Notes under the pieces: generated by a model | Databases searched by the model: none | What the model was told of the DNA's origin: nothing | Seen by the model: the letters and a program-made list of their open reading frames with translations, nothing else | Shown: positions 1-7,071 of the stretch, piece after piece | How the letters are laid out: the number at the start of each line of letters is the position of its first letter | Numbering within the stretch: the first letter of the stretch is position 1 | NCBI GenBank assembly: GCA_021789355.1 | Contig: JAJYJR010000063.1 | Location: forward strand, 1 to 15,583 | Length of the DNA stretch: 15,583 nucleotides | Direction: 5' to 3' | Origin: Chloroflexota bacterium | GTDB lineage: Bacteria; Chloroflexota; Limnocylindria; Limnocylindrales; CSP1-4 | Position numbers and translations under genes: made by a program

Positions 1-215
1 TCGATGCCGCTGGAGGTCGTGAACCGCGCTCGCCGCTCGGGATGCTCGGCCATGGCGCTCGCCCGAACCGTCTCCCGCCACCGTCGCCGTCCCGCCTCGC
101 TGGGTCCCCCACCCAGCCCACGCTCGGGCGCGGGATCCCCGCCGGGCGCATCCCCGCCGGGCGCGTCCCCGCCGGGCGCGTCCCCGCCGGCGTTCGTCCG
201 CACCTCCCGCGTCAT
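1..215 (-). CDS. Methylmalonyl-CoA mutase large subunit, N-terminal part (runs off left edge)
   Basis: Only the first 71 codons lie in the window. The ATG at 215 shares bases with the stop of the biotinyl-carrier gene (ATGA), so the two are probably translationally coupled. Residues 10-27 are a low-complexity stretch of GGDAP units. Residues 46-71 contain WRETV, then ERRARFTTSSGI, which matches the N-terminal signature of the acyl-CoA mutase large-subunit family (E-R-R-x-x-F-x-T-x-S-G-I, normally followed by a V-x-x-L-Y-T-P segment that would lie outside the window). The family isomerises (R)-methylmalonyl-CoA to succinyl-CoA using adenosylcobalamin. Position just after propionyl-CoA carboxylase subunits fits that pathway. 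The B12 and catalytic domains are not visible, so another acyl-CoA mutase (isobutyryl- or ethylmalonyl-type) cannot be excluded. Confidence 0.72.
   Translation of the reverse strand, partial: MTREVRTNAGGDAPGGDAPGGDAPGGDPAPERGLGGGPSEAGRRRWRETVRASAMAEHPERRARFTTSSGI
136..190. repeat. 15-bp tandem repeat, about 3.7 copies, coding
   Basis: Unit TCCCCGCCGGGCGCR starts at 136, 151 and 166, with a partial copy at 181. The period is in frame with the mutase gene on the minus strand and encodes repeated G-G-D-A-P. Only one base varies between the full copies, so the expansion looks recent. Confidence 0.9.
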
Positions 216-757
216 GCGATCACCACCAGCTCATCTCCCTGCTCCACGCGAGCGCCGGGTGCGACACTCACGCGCAGGATGGTACCTGCCCGATGGGCCA
301 GGACCTCGTTCTCCATCTTCATCGCCTCCAGCGAGCAGAGGCAGCTCCCGGGCTCTACCTGGTCTCCGGGCGCGACCCAGACGCGCAGGATCCGACCCGG
401 CAGCGAAGCGCGGACGACCTGCTGGCCTCCGCCCGCGCCCGCGACGTGCCGTTGCACGCGCTCACGGAGGATGACGAGGCGCGCGAGCTCCACGGTCGCC
501 TCGAACCGCCACCCGTCGACGACGACCTCGACCCGCCGAGCGGCGGCCGACTGGCCCCTCCCGGGCGGGAGCGAACGCACGGCGGCGGCCGCCGCGTCGC
601 GGAGCCCGGGTTCCGGCACGAGGTCTGTGACGAGCGGCGGGCTCCCCTCGATCGTCACGCGGAGGGAGTCCCGCGCCGCGGGTCCCGCCGCAGGCGCCGG
701 CGTCGCTGCGCCCTGCGGATCCCCTGGCGAGTCGATCCCTCGCGTCACGCGGGCCAT
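212..757 (-). CDS. Biotinyl-carrier (BT-BCCP) subunit of acyl-CoA carboxylase
   Basis: A 181-residue protein with a C-terminal biotinyl domain. Residues 144-150 read EAMKMEN, and Lys147 is the predicted biotin attachment site. The flanking strands (VRASLPGRILRVWVAPGDQV and GTILRVSVAPGARV) have the usual biotinyl-domain pattern. Residues 75-103 (VEVVVDGWRFEATVE and onward) resemble the BT linker found between biotin carboxylase and carrier domains in alpha subunits of propionyl-CoA carboxylase. The biotin carried here would shuttle CO2 from the upstream carboxylase to the carboxyltransferase. The ATG at 757 lies 13 nt inside the preceding gene, and the stop overlaps the next start, giving a tight coupled series. 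In many bacteria this domain is fused to biotin carboxylase; here it is a separate gene. The first 30 residues are Ala/Pro-rich and probably disordered. Confidence 0.93.
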   Translation of the reverse strand: MARVTRGIDSPGDPQGAATPAPAAGPAARDSLRVTIEGSPPLVTDLVPEPGLRDAAAAAVRSLPPGRGQSAAARRVEVVVDGWRFEATVELARLVILRERVQRHVAGAGGGQQVVRASLPGRILRVWVAPGDQVEPGSCLCSLEAMKMENEVLAHRAGTILRVSVAPGARVEQGDELVVIA

Positions 758-2343
758 CGGTCCACGGCCTCGCGCCTGGCCGTCACCAGCCACGCGTCGG
801 TGGGGGCAGTGCAGGCCCGAGAGTCCTGGACACCGGGCGGGTCCGTGCCGGCGGGTCCGCGATCCACCGTCGCGGGCAGTGTTGCCCAGGGCACTGCGCC
901 CGGGGCCGGGAACGCCGCGACCAGCCGCGCGGCGTGGGCGGCGGCGGCCGCCCGAAGTGCCTCCGGGCGCCAGTTGTCGGGTACGAACGATGTCGACAGG
1001 CGCGCGGCGGCGAAGGCGGGATCCGCGGCGATCCACCGGTGGAAGGGCAGCGTGGTCTGGACCCCCGCGACGTCGAACTCGTCGAGCGCGCGGCGCAACC
1101 TTCCAAGTGCCGCGGGCCGGTCCTGGGCGACGACCATCAGCTTGGCGAGGAGGGGGTCGTACTCGGTGCCGACCACGGAGCCCTCCTCCACGCCCGCATC
1201 CACGCGGACGCCAGGCCCACCGGGCTCGCGCCACCGGACGATGGTCCCCGACGCCGGGGCAAAGCCGCGCCCGGGATCCTCGGCGCTGATGCGCACCTCG
1301 ATCGCGTGCCGGCGCGGAGCCGCAGCCGCGTGGGCCGCGGCGAGCACCCTCCGTGAGAGCGGCTCGCCCGCCGCGATCCGGAGCTGCTCCTGGACGATGT
1401 CCAGGTCGCTCACCAGCTCGGTAACCCCGTGCTCGACCTGGAGCCGGGTGTTGACCTCGAGGAACCAGAAGCTGCCGTCCGGCGCGAGCAGGAACTCGGC
1501 CGTCGCGGCGTTGCGCAGGGCGAACGCGCGGGCCACGGCGACCGCCATCTCGTGGAGCGCGCGCCGGCGACCGGCGGTCAGCCCCGGGGCGGGCGCTTCC
1601 TCGACCAGCTTCTGGTGACGGCGCTGGACCGAGCAGTCGCGCTCCCCCAACGCGACGACGCTGCCCGCGGCATCCCCCAGGAGCTGGACCTCCACGTGCC
1701 GCGCATCGTTCACGTACCGCTCGAGATACACGGCACCGTCGCCGAAGGCGGCGTGGGCCTCCCGCGATGCCGCCATCAGCGAACCGGGAAGGTCGTCCGC
1801 CCGGTCGACCCGTCGCATGCCTCTCCCGCCGCCGCCGGCCGCGGCCTTGACCATCAGCGGCCACCCGACCCGTGCGGCCTCGGCGAGGACGGAGGCTGCC
1901 GCCGCCAGGTCGCTCACCGGCGCCGGCTCCAGCGTTCCGGGAACAACGGGCACCCCGGCCGACCGGGCGGCGCGGCGAGCCGCGAGCTTGTCGCCCAGGC
2001 CCGCGAGCGTGTCCGCCGATGGACCGACGAAGACGATCCCGGCCTCGTCACAGGCTCGGGCGAAGGCCGGTCGCTCCGAGAGGAACCCGTAGCCGGGATG
2101 AATCGCCTCGGCGCCGGCCCGGCGAGCTGCCCCCACGATGGCCTGGATGGAAAGGTAGCTCGCCTCTGCCGCCGGAGGTCCTATCCGGATGGCTGCGTCG
2201 GCGGCGCGCACGTGCGGGGCGTCGGCGTCGGCGTCGCTGAACACGGCGACGGCCTCGCACCCGACTTCGTGGCAAGCCCGGATCACGCGCACCGCAATCT
2301 CTCCCCGGTTGGCCACCAGCACGCGCCGGAAGGGCGGTCTCAT
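745..2343 (-). CDS. Biotin carboxylase subunit of acyl-CoA (propionyl-CoA) carboxylase
   Basis: A 532-residue biotin carboxylase that uses ATP and bicarbonate to carboxylate biotin on the carrier subunit. The N-terminal domain opens with VLVANRGEIAVRVIRACHE (8-26), followed by IHPGYGFLSE (81-90). The ATP-grasp glycine loop KAAAGGGGRGM is at 166-176, ERDCSVQRRHQKLVEE at 234-249, and the catalytic/metal loop EVNTRLQVEH at 296-305. The C-terminal domain is present, with an extra ~70-residue Ala/Pro-rich tail that ends without a carrier domain. Length is slightly above the ~450 residues of free biotin carboxylases. The ATG at 2343 has no obvious Shine-Dalgarno. The 76-nt gap to the upstream carboxyltransferase gene contains a 16-bp palindrome proposed as a parS-like site. 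The last 13 nt overlap the carrier gene. Confidence 0.95.
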   Translation of the reverse strand: MRPPFRRVLVANRGEIAVRVIRACHEVGCEAVAVFSDADADAPHVRAADAAIRIGPPAAEASYLSIQAIVGAARRAGAEAIHPGYGFLSERPAFARACDEAGIVFVGPSADTLAGLGDKLAARRAARSAGVPVVPGTLEPAPVSDLAAAASVLAEAARVGWPLMVKAAAGGGGRGMRRVDRADDLPGSLMAASREAHAAFGDGAVYLERYVNDARHVEVQLLGDAAGSVVALGERDCSVQRRHQKLVEEAPAPGLTAGRRRALHEMAVAVARAFALRNAATAEFLLAPDGSFWFLEVNTRLQVEHGVTELVSDLDIVQEQLRIAAGEPLSRRVLAAAHAAAAPRRHAIEVRISAEDPGRGFAPASGTIVRWREPGGPGVRVDAGVEEGSVVGTEYDPLLAKLMVVAQDRPAALGRLRRALDEFDVAGVQTTLPFHRWIAADPAFAAARLSTSFVPDNWRPEALRAAAAAHAARLVAAFPAPGAVPWATLPATVDRGPAGTDPPGVQDSRACTAPTDAWLVTARREAVDRWPA

Positions 2344-2386
2344 GCCGGTGCGGCTTGCGCCGGGTCCGCCGGTACCGGGACGTCGC

Positions 2387-2402
2387 GTCTTTGCGCAAAG
2401 AC
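2387..2402. promoter_or_regulatory. parS-like palindrome, copy 1 (perfect 16-bp core)
   Basis: GTCTTTGCGCAAAGAC is a perfect 16-bp palindrome in the intergenic gap between the carboxyltransferase and biotin carboxylase genes. The same core is the centre of the 22-bp palindrome inside parB at 5640-5661. It is not a canonical parS. The proposed role as a ParB-binding site is inference from the repeat, its symmetry and its closeness to parAB. Confidence 0.6.
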
Positions 2403-2419
2403 ACCGCGGCTGTCGGCCA

Positions 2420-3973
2420 TCACAACGGGATGTTGCCGTGCTTGCGGGCCGGGTTCCGGTCGCGCTTGCCTGCCAGCATCTCGAGCGAGCGGATCAGGCG
2501 GAGCCGTGTCTCCGACGGCTCGATGACATCGTCCACGTAGCCGCGCGCGGCCGCGATGTAGGGATGGGCGAACCGCTCCTGGTACTCGCCCGTCAGCTGG
2601 GCGCGCTCGGCGGCGGCATCGTCGGCGTGGGCGATGCGATCCCGGAAGATGATGTTGACCGCGCCTTCCACGCCCATCACCGCGATCTCCGCCGTCGGCC
2701 ATGCCAGGTTGACGTCGCCGCGGATGTGCTTGCTGCTCATGACGTCGTAGGCACCGCCGTAGGCCTTTCGCGTGATGACGGTGAGCTTGGGCACCGTCGC
2801 CTCGCAGTACGCGTACAGCAGTTTCGCACCGTGCCGGATGATCCCGCCGTGTTCCTGGGCGACCCCGGGAAGGAACCCGGGCACGTCGACCAGCGTCACC
2901 AGGGGAACATTGAAGGCGTCGCAGAACCGGACGAAGCGAGCGGCCTTGTCCGACGCATCGATGTCGAGCGCGCCGGCGAGCACCATGGGCTGCTGGGCGA
3001 CGATGCCGACGCTCCATCCCCCGAGGTGAGCGAACCCGGTGATGATGTTGGCTGCCCAGTCGGGCTGCAGCTCGAGGAACTCACCGTCGTCGGTGATCGC
3101 GGAGATCACGGTCCTCATGTCGTAGGCGCGCGAGGGCTCGTCCGGCACGATCGCGTCGAGGAGCGCGTCACGCCGCTCGACCGGATCCGCAGTGGGTCGC
3201 CGCGGCGGCGTGCCCAGGTTGTTCTGCGGCAGGAACCCGAGCACCCGCCGTGCCAGGTCGAGGGCTGCGGCCTCGTCGGGCGCCGCCAGATGCGCCACGC
3301 CACTCACCTGGGTGTGCGTGACGGCACCGCCCAGCCGTTCCCGGTCGACCTCCTCGTGCGTCACGGCACGGACGACGTCGGGCCCGGTCACGAACATGTA
3401 GCTCGTGCCGTCGACCATGATCGTCACATCCGTGATGGCCGGGGAGTACACCGCACCGCCCGCGCACGGCCCCATGATCACGGAGAGTTGCGGAACGACT
3501 CCTGACGCGAGCGTGTTGCGAAGAAAGATGTCTGCGTACCCGCCGAGCGAGACGACCCCCTCCTGGATCCGCGCGCCACCCGAGTCGTTCAGCCCGATGA
3601 TCGGCGCTCCCGTTCGCATCGCGAGGTCCATCACCTTGCAGATCTTCTCGGCGTGCGCCTCCGAGAGCGAGCCACCGAACACGGTGAAGTCCTGGCTGAA
3701 GACGAACACCAGCCGGCCGTCCACGGTCCCGTGGCCCGTCACGACGCCGTCGCCGAGAATGCGCTGCTCGTCAAGCCCGAACTCCTCGGCGCGGTGCACG
3801 ACGAACGCGTCGATCTCGACGAACGATCCGGGATCGAGCAAGAGATCGAGGCGTTCGCGCGCGGTCAACTTGCCGCGCTCGTGCTGTCGGTCGATCCGCT
3901 CGGCGCCCCCACCGACCAGGCTCTGCTCCCGCATCGCGCGAAGGCGTGCGACGCGCACATCGCGGGTGGCCAC
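2420..3973 (-). CDS. pccB: Propionyl-CoA (acyl-CoA) carboxylase beta subunit, carboxyltransferase
   Basis: A 517-residue carboxyltransferase of the PccB/AccD5-like family, with both crotonase-like halves present. It transfers the carboxyl group from biotin to an acyl-CoA. The N-terminal signature [20 protein letters not shown] is at 32-51. Other visible motifs are [19 protein letters not shown] (92-110), the [14 protein letters not shown] oxyanion region (127-140), [13 protein letters not shown] (167-179), [10 protein letters not shown] (361-370) and [15 protein letters not shown] (402-416). Asp410 in GGAYDVM is the position reported in Streptomyces PccB (Asp422) as favouring propionyl-CoA over acetyl-CoA; the neighbouring mutase supports that substrate. 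I chose the GTG at 3973 because GGAGAGGAG lies 6 nt upstream and the family N-terminus starts there; longer upstream frames look non-coding. Usual family length is 510-540. Confidence 0.95.
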   Translation of the reverse strand: MATRDVRVARLRAMREQSLVGGGAERIDRQHERGKLTARERLDLLLDPGSFVEIDAFVVHRAEEFGLDEQRILGDGVVTGHGTVDGRLVFVFSQDFTVFGGSLSEAHAEKICKVMDLAMRTGAPIIGLNDSGGARIQEGVVSLGGYADIFLRNTLASGVVPQLSVIMGPCAGGAVYSPAITDVTIMVDGTSYMFVTGPDVVRAVTHEEVDRERLGGAVTHTQVSGVAHLAAPDEAAALDLARRVLGFLPQNNLGTPPRRPTADPVERRDALLDAIVPDEPSRAYDMRTVISAITDDGEFLELQPDWAANIITGFAHLGGWSVGIVAQQPMVLAGALDIDASDKAARFVRFCDAFNVPLVTLVDVPGFLPGVAQEHGGIIRHGAKLLYAYCEATVPKLTVITRKAYGGAYDVMSSKHIRGDVNLAWPTAEIAVMGVEGAVNIIFRDRIAHADDAAAERAQLTGEYQERFAHPYIAAARGYVDDVIEPSETRLRLIRSLEMLAGKRDRNPARKHGNIPL

Positions 3974-3991
3974 GGACTGCTCCTCTCCGGT

Positions 3992-4007
3992 GTATCTGCG
4001 CAAAGAC
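3992..4007. promoter_or_regulatory. parS-like palindrome, copy 2 (degenerate)
   Basis: GTATCTGCGCAAAGAC matches the perfect core at 14 of 16 positions. The right half GCGCAAAGACA is intact, and two bases of the left half are changed. It sits between the candidate -10 and the ribosome-binding site of the carboxyltransferase gene. If bound, it could affect transcription of the propionate operon. The weaker symmetry makes this the least certain of the three copies. Confidence 0.4.
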
Positions 4008-4016
4008 AGTCGGGGT

Positions 4017-4022
4017 ATCGTA
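4017..4022 (-). promoter_or_regulatory. Candidate -10 element for the propionate operon
   Basis: On the minus strand TACGAT (TANNNT type) lies about 44 nt upstream of the GTG start of the carboxyltransferase gene. No convincing -35 is visible at 16-18 nt. Transcription would begin near 4010, immediately upstream of the degenerate parS-like site. Confidence 0.28.
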
Positions 4023-4157
4023 CAGCGGCGCCCGGCTCGGCCCGACGCGTCTCCGCGCGATCCGCCGACGTCGACCGACTCCGCGTGATCCGCCATTCGC
4101 CGGGGGCGTCGTGCCGGACGTTCGGGGGATGGCCTCGGCCGAGGGGCACGCTGAGAC

Positions 4158-4200
4158 TTATCCACCGATTCGGTGAACAACTCGTGACTCCTGTGGACAA
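4158..4200. promoter_or_regulatory. Cluster of three DnaA-box-like 9-mers
   Basis: TTATCCACC is at 4158-4166 (plus strand), TTGTTCACC at 4172-4180 (minus strand) and TTGTCCACA at 4192-4200 (minus strand). The last agrees fully with the TTNTNCACA consensus; the other two differ only at the final base. All three fall within 43 bp in an otherwise GC-rich gap, just upstream of the parA promoter. This could be DnaA control of parAB or part of an origin region. No dnaA, dnaN or AT-rich unwinding element is visible in the window. Confidence 0.5.
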
Positions 4201-4205
4201 CCGCA

Positions 4206-4234
4206 TTGGGGGAAGTTGCCACCGGCGCTAGACT
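4206..4234 (+). promoter_or_regulatory. parA: Candidate sigma-70-type promoter of parAB
   Basis: TTGGGG at 4206-4211 and TAGACT at 4229-4234 are separated by 17 bp, about 85 nt upstream of the parA start. It lies immediately downstream of the DnaA-box-like cluster. Confidence 0.35.
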
Positions 4235-4266
4235 GGCGCGAGCCCGGAGCCCGACATGATGCGAGC

Positions 4267-4306
4267 CTGACACACCCGGCGCAGTTCTGATACCCCCGGC
4301 GCAGAG
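4267..4306. repeat. 20-bp tandem repeat in the parA leader
   Basis: CTGACACACCCGGCGCAGTT at 4267-4286 is followed directly by CTGATACCCCCGGCGCAGAG at 4287-4306, with 16 of 20 positions identical. The second copy runs into the parA ribosome-binding site (GAGAGGA, 9 nt before the GTG). A direct repeat here could be an operator for ParA or ParB, which is inference only. Confidence 0.6.
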
Positions 4307-4319
4307 AGGAAGCGAGCCC

Positions 4320-5090
4320 GTGGCGAATGTCATCGCGATCGCGAATCAGAAGGGCGGTGTCGGCAAGACGACGACCGCGATCAACCTCGCCGGCGCGCTC
4401 GCCGAGCAGGGCTGCCGCGTCCTGTGCGTGGACATGGACCCACAGGCGAACCTGACCGTCGGTCTCGGGATCAACATCGGCACGGTCGAACAGTCCATGG
4501 CTGACGTGCTCGCCGACGCACGGGCGCAGCTCGAGGACGTGATCATCCCCACCCAGACGAGCGGCATAGACGTCGCCCCCGCCACCCTCGAGCTCGCGTC
4601 GACGGAAGTCGAGCTGTTCTCCGCGATCGGGCGCGAGCAGGCGCTGCACGAGGTGCTGTCCGGGTGGATCGACGATCGATACGACTACGTCCTGATCGAT
4701 TGTCCGCCCACGCTGGGCCTCCTGACGATCAACGGACTCGTCGCCGCGGAGAGCGTGATCATCCCCGTGCAGACGCAGTACTACGCGCTGAAAGGGCTCA
4801 CCGCGCTGGTCAAGGTCATCAACCAGATCCGAGGCAAGCGGCTGAACCCGGAATTGCGCATCCTGGGTCTCCTGCCGACCTTCTACGACGGACGAACGCT
4901 GCTCGGCCGCGAGATGCTCGAAGAGCTGCGCGAGCTTGGCGACCACCACGTGTTCCACAGCATCGTCAAGAACACGGTGAAGCTCGGCGAGGCGCCGCTG
5001 ACCGGCAGACCGGTGACCGCATACGCCGGCGCGTCGGACGCTGCTCGCACGTTTCGCGAGCTGGCACGGGAGGTGATCGACCTTGGCTAG
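4320..5090 (+). CDS. parA: ParA/Soj chromosome-partitioning ATPase
   Basis: A 256-residue deviant-Walker ATPase of normal length for chromosomal Soj/ParA. Residues 11-19 are KGGVGKTTT (deviant Walker A with the signature lysine Lys11 and the P-loop lysine Lys16). VDMDPQAN at 37-44 is the Walker A' region, and [12 protein letters not shown] at 122-133 is Walker B. It has no N-terminal DNA-binding extension, as expected for a chromosomal rather than a P1-type plasmid ParA. ATP-bound dimers bind nucleoid DNA non-specifically, and ParB stimulates hydrolysis to move the origin. The GTG start at 4320 has GAGAGGA 9 nt upstream. It overlaps parB by 8 nt, so the two are translated together. The upstream region carries DnaA-box-like sites and a tandem repeat. 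Confidence 0.97.
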   Translation: MANVIAIANQKGGVGKTTTAINLAGALAEQGCRVLCVDMDPQANLTVGLGINIGTVEQSMADVLADARAQLEDVIIPTQTSGIDVAPATLELASTEVELFSAIGREQALHEVLSGWIDDRYDYVLIDCPPTLGLLTINGLVAAESVIIPVQTQYYALKGLTALVKVINQIRGKRLNPELRILGLLPTFYDGRTLLGREMLEELRELGDHHVFHSIVKNTVKLGEAPLTGRPVTAYAGASDAARTFRELAREVIDLG

Positions 5091-6123
5091 ACCCGACTTC
5101 CGCGGTGTCGCCGCTCGACGCCTGTCCGAGGAGCGCGAGGATCTCTCCCCTGCGATCCTCAGCCTGCTGGCGCCCGACGAGAAGGCGCGCAGTGCCGCGG
5201 TCCGGCAACTACCGCTGGGCCGCATCGATCCCAACCCGGAGCAGCCTCGCCTCGCGCTCGACCAGGACGCGCTGAACGAGCTCGCCGCATCGGTGCGGGA
5301 GCACGGTGTCCTGCAACCGGTACTGGTCCGGCCGCTCCCGGCCGGGAGGTACCAGCTGGTCGCGGGAGAACGCCGATGGCGCGCCGCCCAGCTCGCGAAT
5401 CTCGAGACGATCCCGGCGCTCGTCGAGGTGATCGACGACGAGACCGCGCTGGAGATCGCGATCATCGAGAACCTGCAGCGCGAGGACCTCTCGCCGCTCG
5501 ACGAGGCGGCGATGTACGAACGCATGACGCGCGGCTACGGCTACAGCGTCCGGAAGCTCGCCCAGAAGCTCGGCAAGGACAAGGGGTACGTCGAGAACCG
5601 CCTGCGGCTCGCCGACGCCCCGGCGGAGATCCGGGAGCTCGTGTCTTTGCGCAAAGACACGGTCTCGCACGCATACGAGCTGCTGAAGGTGGAGGATCCG
5701 CGCAGGCGCAAGCACCTGGCCGAGCAGGTGGCGCGTGGCGAGCTGACCCTGCTGCGCCTCAAGGCGCGCATCGAGGGACGCGCCACGCCAGCCGGCGACG
5801 ACGCGACGCCGCGCCGGGGTCGGCGCATTCTCACCGCCGCCGGAGCGGTCGCCGCCGCCCAGGCCGTCGCGCCCGACCCGGATCCGGAACCGGACGCCGA
5901 CCCAGCGCCCCGACCCACGCCGACCGGAGACGACGCGCTGGTGTCGTCGAAGGCCCACCTGAGCGAGGCGCTGGAAGACCTGGTCTCGGTGCTCCGGGCG
6001 CCGCAGGCGCTCGAGGGGATGAGCGAGGTCGATCGGGCCAACCTGTCGAAGTACCTGACCATCACGAAGCTTCGGCTCGAGAACGCCATCGCGCTGCTGC
6101 GGGCGGGTCAGACCCGGGTCTGA
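5083..6123 (+). CDS. parB: ParB/Spo0J partition protein with a palindrome inside its coding sequence
   Basis: A 346-residue ParB. The N-terminal CTP-binding domain shows NPEQPR (51-56), GERRWRA (95-101) and ENLQRED (129-135). A helix-turn-helix runs from about 155 to 176 (VRKLAQKLGKDKGYVENRLR); its recognition helix reads YVENRLRLADAP, unlike the (V/I)ANxLRLLxLP usual in parS-binding ParBs. A Pro/Asp-rich linker (about 245-285) leads to a helical C-terminal dimerisation region. The start is TTG at 5083, with GGGAGG 9 nt upstream, overlapping parA by 8 nt. Codons 187-193 (VSLRKDT) carry a 22-bp palindrome. They include the only AAA of 12 Lys codons and the only internal TTG Leu codon I can find, which suggests selection on the DNA sequence itself. 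Confidence 0.96.
   Translation: MARPDFRGVAARRLSEEREDLSPAILSLLAPDEKARSAAVRQLPLGRIDPNPEQPRLALDQDALNELAASVREHGVLQPVLVRPLPAGRYQLVAGERRWRAAQLANLETIPALVEVIDDETALEIAIIENLQREDLSPLDEAAMYERMTRGYGYSVRKLAQKLGKDKGYVENRLRLADAPAEIRELVSLRKDTVSHAYELLKVEDPRRRKHLAEQVARGELTLLRLKARIEGRATPAGDDATPRRGRRILTAAGAVAAAQAVAPDPDPEPDADPAPRPTPTGDDALVSSKAHLSEALEDLVSVLRAPQALEGMSEVDRANLSKYLTITKLRLENAIALLRAGQTRV
5640..5661. promoter_or_regulatory. parS-like palindrome, copy 3 (perfect 22 bp, inside parB)
   Basis: Symmetric about 5650/5651, with core GTCTTTGCGCAAAGAC extended by matching CGT and ACG on the two sides. It lies in the helical region just after the HTH of ParB. Bacillus subtilis also has a parS inside spo0J (parB), so this position is precedented. 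ParB binding is inferred, not shown. Confidence 0.65.
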
Positions 6124-6127
6124 CCCG
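6104..6127. repeat. 24-bp perfect palindrome over the parB stop codon
   Basis: Each arm is CGGGTCAGACCC and its complement, with no spacer; the parB TGA (6121-6123) is within it. As RNA it could fold into a strong GC stem, but there is no U-tract, so a classical intrinsic terminator is not supported. It is unrelated in sequence to the parS-like palindrome. Confidence 0.7.
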
Positions 6128-6699
6128 AGTCGGTCGGGCTGAGCGGGACCGGCCGGGGCTCGGGGCTCCCGCCGCCGGGCGGGCTCGGGTGGCCGGCGTG
6201 AAACGTGCGTCCTGAACAGCCCGGCGAGCGGCCGGCCAGCTCGCCCCGAGCCGCGCGATCGCGAGGAGCGCCATCGGCGCCAGGGCACGCGTCCCGCCTA
6301 CCACCGCGCCCGCCACGGCCACGCCCCAGGCGACAGGCCAGCCCTCCCCCGCCTGCCGCCGCGTCGCCGCCCACCCGAAGGCAGGAACAGTGGCAGACCC
6401 ACCGCGTGCGGCGGCCGGGACCCGGCTGTCCGGTTCAGCCACGCGTCGCAGGCGGGCCCGGCGGCCGATGCGACCTGACGGTGGTAACTTCCCCGGCTGC
6501 GCGAGCCGGTCGTGCCCGGTGTCGCAAAGGTCGTTCGCGGAGGAGCATCGAGGACCGAGGGAAACGGGTGAGGCAGCGCGGACGGCCCGGACAGCGCCGG
6601 CCGGCAGCCACCCGCCCTGGCCCGCGGGATCCGGCGGGGAGAGACGGAGACGCAGCGGGAGTGGTCAGTTCGTCGGCTGGGGGTGCGGTCGAAACCTCG
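6128..6699. other. Gene-poor interval after parB
   Basis: No convincing gene. A rightward frame is open through it into the protease gene, but its translation is Pro/Arg-rich low-complexity and lacks family features. A leftward frame from GTG 6442 to 6062 (126 residues) has one plausible membrane segment near residues 37-60 (WPVAWGVAVAGAVVGG and on). It also has a disordered tail, no Shine-Dalgarno, and a 62-nt tail-to-tail overlap with parB; I put it at about 0.2 as a real gene. I see no tRNA or recognised structured RNA. Confidence 0.5.
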
Positions 6700-7071
6700 T
6701 CAGATGTAGGTGATCTCGTCGAAGTTCTCTACGAGGTACTCGATCAGCCGTTGCCGGCCATCCGCCAGCTGCCGACGGATCCCTGGCACGAGGCACCACA
6801 GCTCGATCGCCGGCACCATCAGCTCACCGTCGGCCGTCCGGCCGAGCGTGGCCGGGGCGCCACCGCCGGCGGCGAAGACTCGCTCGAACCCGACCTCGTC
6901 GATTCGCGTCGCCCGAAGAAAGTCCCGGATCACTCGACGCACGCCGATCCGGATCGACTGGTCCCGCATCAACTCCTGGGCCCAGGCATCGACCTGATCG
7001 TCAGGCTGCTCCTCGAGCCGCCGACGGTACTCGGTCGGGTCCGGGGCGAGTCCGGTGGCGCCGCTGATCAC
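6700..7071 (-). CDS. Conserved-looking small protein of unknown function (123 aa)
   Basis: I do not recognise a family. The 123-residue soluble protein has an acidic N-terminus, a basic helical stretch (RIGVRRVIRDFLRATRID, about 41-58) and a hydrophobic segment LMVPAIELWCLVPGIRRQLA. It ends in LIEYLVENFDEITYI. Charge and hydrophobicity alternate as in a real folded protein, and no transmembrane helix or signal peptide is evident. The GTG start at 7071 has an excellent AGGAGG 4 nt upstream, which strongly supports translation. It lies 66 nt downstream of another small gene on the same strand, so the two may form an operon. Confidence 0.75.
   Translation of the reverse strand: MISGATGLAPDPTEYRRRLEEQPDDQVDAWAQELMRDQSIRIGVRRVIRDFLRATRIDEVGFERVFAAGGGAPATLGRTADGELMVPAIELWCLVPGIRRQLADGRQRLIEYLVENFDEITYI

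Noticed and set aside
136..190. CRISPR-like short repeats
   Set aside because: Units are directly tandem, 15 bp, without spacers, and they encode a peptide repeat in frame.
4158..5525. Long leftward open frame opposite parA and parB
   Set aside because: It mirrors well-supported parA/parB codons, as expected from high-GC antisense frames, and has no family motif.
6519..6531. Possible fourth parS-like half-site (TGTCGCAAAGGTC)
   Set aside because: It lacks the GCGC centre and any symmetry. A TTTGCG at 7594 was rejected for the same reason.
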